DNA from: Perkinsus marinus ATCC 50983
Taxonomy: Eukaryota > Perkinsozoa > Perkinsida > Perkinsidae
Assembly: GCF_000006405.1 (NCBI RefSeq)
Contig: NW_003200804.1
Location: 1-48,200 of the forward strand
Reading direction: 5' to 3'
Length of the DNA stretch: 48,200 bases
Within the stretch, counting starts at the first letter, position 1. Every line of letters begins with the position of its first letter. The notes below the pieces were generated by a model. It had not been told where the DNA came from, made no database searches, and saw only the letters and a program-made list of their open reading frames with translations. The position numbers were made by a program, and so were the translations under genes. Shown here piece after piece: positions 43,801 to 48,200 of the stretch.

Positions 43801-45037
43801 TAGCTTACGGAAGAGCTCCGACTTAGCCTTGCAGTTGGGGCATACCGCAACCGATACCTCGTTCTCGAACTCCGCCACCAGATCGTTCCAGGCCTGTATC
43901 TCGCCTGAGCTACCTGAACAGCCCAACAGCTATACCATGCACTCTTTAGAGAGTAGTAGTGATCACTTATTCCCCAACTAGTATTCTTGCCCACGAGCTT
44001 CTCGAGGTTATCATTAACCTCATTGTGGGCGAGGCCCAGCTGCTTGACCAGGGCTTTGACCCTGTTCTGTTCCTCACCGTGGCCCATAATGTACGGTACG
44101 TAAGATGATGAGCCATCCTGATAACCTACAGCAGAGCCCTAGACTGGCGGACCCCCGAATATTATCCTACTAGCATGCTCAACGAAGGCCTCTCGACTGT
44201 CCGCATTGGGGTCTGAGGTCATATCCCTCTCCAACGCCGACCTGAGAACTCCCGTAAGCAAGTATAAGTCTAGTACATCTCACTTTGTCTTCTCATCGCA
44301 AGGCTCCATGACTACATCGTGAGACTCGGGTTCGAGACCGGCAAGGATGAGCTTGAACCGATCACAATATCTGTGCATTTCGCATAGGCTACAGAATGAG
44401 AGCACGATGGTCGCACCTCTGAGTTACAGCCTTTCGAACACGGAAGTGATTGCAAGAAGTGCACATTCTACGGAGCACGTTATACCTGAGCAGCCAATAT
44501 CCCGGTGTAGGACAGAGTCGAATTACAATGTCCGTATCAAGAACGGATTGTACACATCAGTCGCGAGTTTAATGTGACCCAAGTGACCGGGGCAGTCATG
44601 AACCTGACAATAGAGCCTCACTCGGGCCCCCGAACCCTCGAGAGCTCATTACCCCTAATCCGCACGTTTTGCATAGATCACCGATGTGAAGGGGTCCCAG
44701 TGCGGGATCGTATCTGAACAGATGCATCATTGACATTTAAACTCCTCCTTAGAAGACTACAATCCATCAGGCAAGGGAGCACCCGCCAGATTGCCGAACG
44801 CAGCAACCTCTGTGATTTCCTTAACAGATATGTCCTGAATCTCCTTCGGGGACATGTACCTGCCGCGACAACCTCTGTACAGCCTCAAAAAGCATATTGA
44901 CGAGTTCGTATCTATCCCCCCCCAGCAGAGCACACCTTCTACTCCCCCAAAGCCCCCCCATGCCCCGTATACTACATGAACTGTACATCGTGTATCGAGC
45001 ATCCAGGACGGATCTGCTCTTCGGATGCCGCTGACAT
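37845..45037 (-). CDS. POLR1A: RNA polymerase I largest subunit (RPA1/RPA190), many exons
   Basis: The start exon ([23 protein letters not shown] 45037) splices to [17 protein letters not shown]. Next come the N-terminal zinc part (CKTCGLG near 44665, [12 protein letters not shown] near 44590, MCTSCNHF near 44470, CPNCKAK near 43830) and the template-channel region ([34 protein letters not shown]). The catalytic aspartate loop [17 protein letters not shown] (near 42570) holds the three metal-binding Asp. [13 protein letters not shown], with GKPLRG, favours Pol I over Pol [17 protein letters not shown] lies near 40030. An acidic, Asp/Glu-rich insert (about 39000-39450) is typical of Pol I. Near the end are [14 protein letters not shown] and GTGCFDLRM. 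Introns are mostly 40-100 bases. The protein makes the rRNA precursor in the nucleolus. After the usual end there is an extra tail with a hydrophobic stretch, described in the findings. It is first in a minus-strand tandem array. Confidence 0.95.
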
Positions 45038-45731
45038 TGTGGAGAGCTACCACGAGAAACTAAGAAGAGGTGTCGCCAGTTGTGAGATCAGAGCCTACGA
45101 GGAGAACGCGCTATGCTGGAAGACTGAGGAACATGACTAATACTAGTTAGCTCTAAAGGAGCTGGGATGTCCAGCAGGGCTCGATTACTGTTTTAGCGCG
45201 CGTCAAAACAGTCTATATTCGGGAAATTTCTCTCATGTTACATCGTTGGCTCACTCTAGTACTGTGGCGAGAGTGGTGATTTTAGACTTACTGATCAATC
45301 TTCGCCAGGCCGGAGTCCTTCTAGCTCTAACGTCTCTCGTCTCGTGCTGTCACGCGTAGTGTTTCCAAGTCGTGTCTTTACATAGTCAAGAAAAACGAGG
45401 ATGCTTTCGAATGAAGCATTAAACCGTTACTCAAATGCCGATTGGTTTCACCTTGCACTGCAAGGCTTGCAGTCATGCATAGGTGGGACTGTGACGCATA
45501 CTGATTAATGTTATCATCACGCTTCCACATATCTGAGTTTACAATTGTCTCAACTTGAGTCTGCTGAGTTTGTCTTACCCCCTTACCGAGTTAGAGCTCC
45601 GTGTTGAGTTCTAGTAGCGTCGTTACTAAATGGATGACCCGCAGCAGGTGGGATAGCATCGGGGAAGGTGTATCACTCTGGGAGTATCCACCAATATGAC
45701 CGCTCTACTTGCTGTCTATCATATCGGCAAC
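45038..45731. other. Upstream region of RPA1, no gene seen
   Basis: Contains a small inverted repeat (CTGTTTT...AAAACAG near 45190) and nothing recognisable as coding or as a structured RNA. Confidence 0.5.
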
Positions 45732-46389
45732 TCATTCAACTCCGTTACAGAACCAATATCGGGATACAGTCACTGAGATACAGGACGTACAGGATCGTAA
45801 TAGTAGGAGCGTCAGCGTTCGCTGGGCATTGAGTTGGGTTAGGGCTACAGAAGCTATATGGCAAGGTGCGCACACTCACGGCACAGAAGAGTGAGAGTGA
45901 ACAAGTGAAAAAGGTGGTTGCGAGGGCCAGCGCTAACATAGAGATGTTTATTCCTCCTAAGAGTTCGACGTCCTCGACGAGAATGGTGTAATCTGGATTC
46001 TCGTCGGACCAATAATGGTAGACAACGGGACTGAGTGCCTTGTCGACTTATTATTCTCACCAGGTACGGCAGGAAAGGGACGAGGCTGTGTCCAATGTAG
46101 AGAAGCGCCTGGAGTTCATCACTTCAGACTTGTAATACGCCTCTAGCTGCATAGGGAGAGGGATGGGGCAGGGTTTCAGAGACAAGACTAACGAGACAGT
46201 CAAGTAACTCGAACAGACGCTACAGAAGAAGTCCGATGAGGTAACACATACCAAGTTCGTGAGCCCTCGTACATGCAGCTTTTCCCATGGAATTGTTGTC
46301 TCGTCATTGTTTTCTATGCTACCACTAGATGCCTTTTTGGTCCCAGAAGTACTTCTGGTAGCAGCTGTAGTTGCTGCGTTAGTGCTCAT
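45732..46389 (-). CDS. Unrecognised membrane-protein candidate, about four exons
   Basis: ATG at 46389 (MSTNAATTAATRSTSG), a Thr/Ser/Ala-rich start, then ETTIPWEKLHVRGLTNL ending at a strong donor (TTG|GTATGT). After a ~110-base intron comes LEAYYKSEVMNSRRFSTLD. A 30-base GT-AG intron then joins in phase to PVVYHYWSDENPDYTILVEDV, followed by a hydrophobic segment (ISMLALALATTFFTCSLSLF) ending at GCC|GTGAGT. A final exon of about 28 codons (LTLLLLRSC...) ends at TGA 45732. The conserved-looking YHYWSDENPDYT block argues for a real protein. No family recognised. The last junction is the least sure. Confidence 0.5.
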
Positions 46390-46559
46390 AATTAATCCAT
46401 ATATCGAATCGAGGATGGAGGCCACAACGCTTGAAGGGGTCCAATCACCGTAATGACCGCACCACTCCTCCCTCACATCGTACGGAGGAGTTATTTTGCT
46501 CGAATATCCTGGTCTGGCGATAGTCCCCAGAACGCCATCAAGGAAATTTACTAGGAGGC

Positions 46560-47290
46560 ATCAGTGGACTTGACATAACCACGCGGGTGGCAGGGATCGC
46601 TAGGAACATGGGGAAGGGTGCGGCAGTAGGTCTGAGGGGAGCGAGAGAGTGTATAGTGGTGCTCTTACAGCTATGGATGTTCCCGTGGGCGTCGTATCCT
46701 AATGGTAGATGCAGACGGTGATACTAGGATCGACGATCTTGCTCGGCTTGAGGAGGTTATGGATAGAGACTCAGGCATGGCAGCGGTCGGTGTTGGAGGC
46801 CACACGTTTGCCAGTTCTTTAGTTTAGTTGATGCAGCTCTTTCTCATGCTCTGTAGTGACTCCTCACTTTCCATATCTTTGGTGCGAGGGAGCAACTCAG
46901 AGCCACTGACGCTGTAGCAATGCGGAGCCCAATTCGAAATGTGCTATGACTGGTTTTCACTTCATTGTACGGCTGATGGTTGGAAAGTCCCCATTATGGT
47001 ATGTCCCTGCCAGCCCACTCGAGGTACCCAATGCGGCTTCGAACTCTTCACGAGAGATGCCGCTCGGGATATATTTAGAAGCCTTCAGCTCAATCGGTAT
47101 TTCTATGCTTGTGTCAGTCTCATCGTTCTTTTCGCAGGTGGGCATTGGACAGTGAAATAGTGCTCTTAGCGCGCTTCATGAGCCTCCGCATGGTAGAGGT
47201 ACAATATCCACAACTACCTTCCATGTTATCACAGCCAGCTTGCAAATGCTACGAGATATCGCCAACGTGGGTTGGCCACTCCCATGTCCT
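46560..47290 (+). pseudogene. Decayed ALG5 (dolichyl-phosphate beta-glucosyltransferase) fragment
   Basis: ALG5 landmarks appear in order. RVAGIARNMGKGAAVG (near 46590) is followed, after a possible 22-base GT-AG gap, by GRRILMVDADGDTRIDDLARLEE (near 46700), the donor-binding DAD motif. Then come AVAMRSPIRNVL, TGFHFIVRLMVG, GTQCGFELFTRDAARDIF and LQLN, a 45-base intron with a good acceptor (TTTTCGCAG), WALDSEIVLLARFMSLRMVEV, and SLQMLRDIAN. The pieces fall in different frames: frame changes after RNVL, before GTQCGF and before SLQML are not explained by introns. The N-terminal part (the VVIPAYNEE region) is missing. In a working gene this enzyme loads glucose onto dolichyl phosphate at the ER for N-glycan building. 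This copy looks dead, or the assembly has several errors. Confidence 0.72.
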
Positions 47291-47558
47291 CATTCCTCCT
47301 CTTTATCATTTGTGAATCTTGTATGGTGTTGGCTTGTGGAAGACCGAACCACCGGGCCCCTGTCGAGAGGGTATGTAGGATACATGGATCGCCCCAATCT
47401 AGCTTTTCCTAGGTCCGAGATGAAGGGCCTTGTTCATGGCTATACCCCAGCCTGGGGTCCCCAGGTTGTTCACTAGTGTTTTCTTCATGGCGGCATGCTT
47501 GGTGTGTCGATCCAGTCGAGTTGTCAATGCATCTCCACTATGGTAGCCTTTCAATATC
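47291..47558. other. Spacer before the TQT-motif gene
   Basis: Short frames only. It holds the probable 5' region of the gene starting at 47559. Confidence 0.4.
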
Positions 47559-48200
47559 ATGTCTCGTCTATTCCGGAGCAAGACATCGAGCATCATAGTA
47601 GATCGCCCCATTGCATTCACTGGCATGAAGGTCGATGCCTCCACTCAAACAGACACAGCAGTACGTACTGATGTACATGTTATGACTGAGGAAGCTGCAT
47701 GCGATAGACATACTCAAACAGTTGACCAGTCAACCAAAGACCAACGTAGTCATGTTAATTGTACATTGGAAGGCAGAAACTCTGTATTATTAGACACAGA
47801 GACGGACCCATTACCACGGAGGGAAAAGGGAGTCCTGGTAGATATCAGATCAGACACAGCGCAGACCAAAGCAACATGCACCGTAGCGATACCCTATAGG
47901 TGTCAGCGGACACAGACAGAAGATATCAGAGCTTGGTAAGCCTCGTGTACTCGTAGATGGATCAGTCCTCGGTTGTGATGCATGGTCTCTATGATCGCAC
48001 GGATTAGCTCCTATCGCTACTATCAGGTTTTTCTCCCCAGAACTATTGAACACGGCTGAACACCAAGCTGAGATGACACGACTCTTCAACTTCCTATTCG
48101 GAGACTGGAAGCAAGGGCACCTGGATGCTACCTCGAAGATCGCGTATCACCCGTATGTCAGGAGGCTGCAGGCTAGACTGGTGAATCCACGCTCTTGGTC
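47559..48200 (+). CDS. Unrecognised protein with three TQT (LC8-binding-like) motifs, 5' part, runs off right edge
   Basis: Exon 1 starts at an ATG (MSRLFRSKTSS), runs 126 codons and ends at GCTTG|GTAAGC (47935). A 91-base intron (acceptor CTATCAG at 48026) leads in phase to FFSPELLNTAEHQAEMTRLFNFL, then GDWKQGHLDATSKIAYHPY and on to the window edge. The first exon is hydrophilic and probably disordered. TQT tripeptides lie at residues 29-31 (DASTQTD), 52-54 (DRHTQTVDQ) and 118-120 (CQRTQTED). TQT with flanking charge is the known recognition motif of dynein light chain LC8. A run of such motifs usually marks a protein that is dimerised along its length by LC8, often at cilia or the cytoskeleton. 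No domain is recognised in the second exon, which looks folded and helical. Confidence 0.65.

Noticed and set aside
46957-47145. 62-codon minus-strand frame with an ATG
   Set aside because: It is antisense to the ALG5 relic, whose motifs explain this DNA better.
1-48200. CRISPR arrays, bacterial operons or insertion sequences
   Set aside because: The only short tandem array is the 18-bp minisatellite, without unique spacers; genes carry spliceosomal introns, so the DNA is eukaryotic nuclear.

Overview
The window is from a eukaryote with compact, intron-rich genes. Introns are GT-AG, mostly 40-70 bases with a few candidates near 22-32, and GC is roughly half. Tandem genes lie on one strand, many opening just after an AG acceptor next to their ATG, as expected where a spliced leader is added in trans. 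Together with the mix of gene families this suggests an alveolate protist, most likely a perkinsozoan such as Perkinsus. That is an inference from style and gene content, not from a marker gene. One 100-base N gap shows that this is an assembled scaffold.

Layout. 1-5 kb: the 5' end of a secreted/membrane NRF-type acyltransferase gene runs off the left edge, followed by an intronless FAN1-type DNA-repair nuclease. 5.5-8.1 kb: a decayed guanylate-binding-protein (GBP) GTPase. 8.2-9.0 kb: a six-exon ARL3 small GTPase whose exons I could place to the base. 9.2-14.2 kb: poorly conserved spliced genes, including an eight-exon gene whose product starts with an N-myristoylation signal. 14.3-24.1 kb: a young Ty3/gypsy-type LTR element with seemingly identical LTRs and a second element nested inside it. 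24.4 kb: an 18-bp minisatellite. 25-30.6 kb: a head-to-head pair of duplicated secreted-protein genes around the N gap, with a possible third relic.

31.2-45.0 kb is a tandem array on the minus strand, in transcription order: RNA polymerase I largest subunit (about 7 kb, many introns), a two-RRM U1A/U2B''-type splicing protein with an unusual Pro/Met/Gly-rich N-terminal extension, a 382-aa polytopic membrane protein, a 217-aa polytopic membrane protein, and a 304-aa soluble helical protein. For the last three I reconstructed every exon with consistent phase. 45.7-48.2 kb: a small membrane-protein gene, a decayed ALG5 glucosyltransferase, and the 5' end of a gene with three TQT motifs that runs off the right edge.

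The genes do not form one pathway. Housekeeping genes (ribosomal RNA transcription, splicing, DNA repair, ciliary or membrane trafficking) are interleaved with lineage-specific secreted and membrane proteins, two dead gene copies and one recent retroelement. Exon calls rest on reading GT-AG sites and phase by eye; no alignment or transcript data were available.
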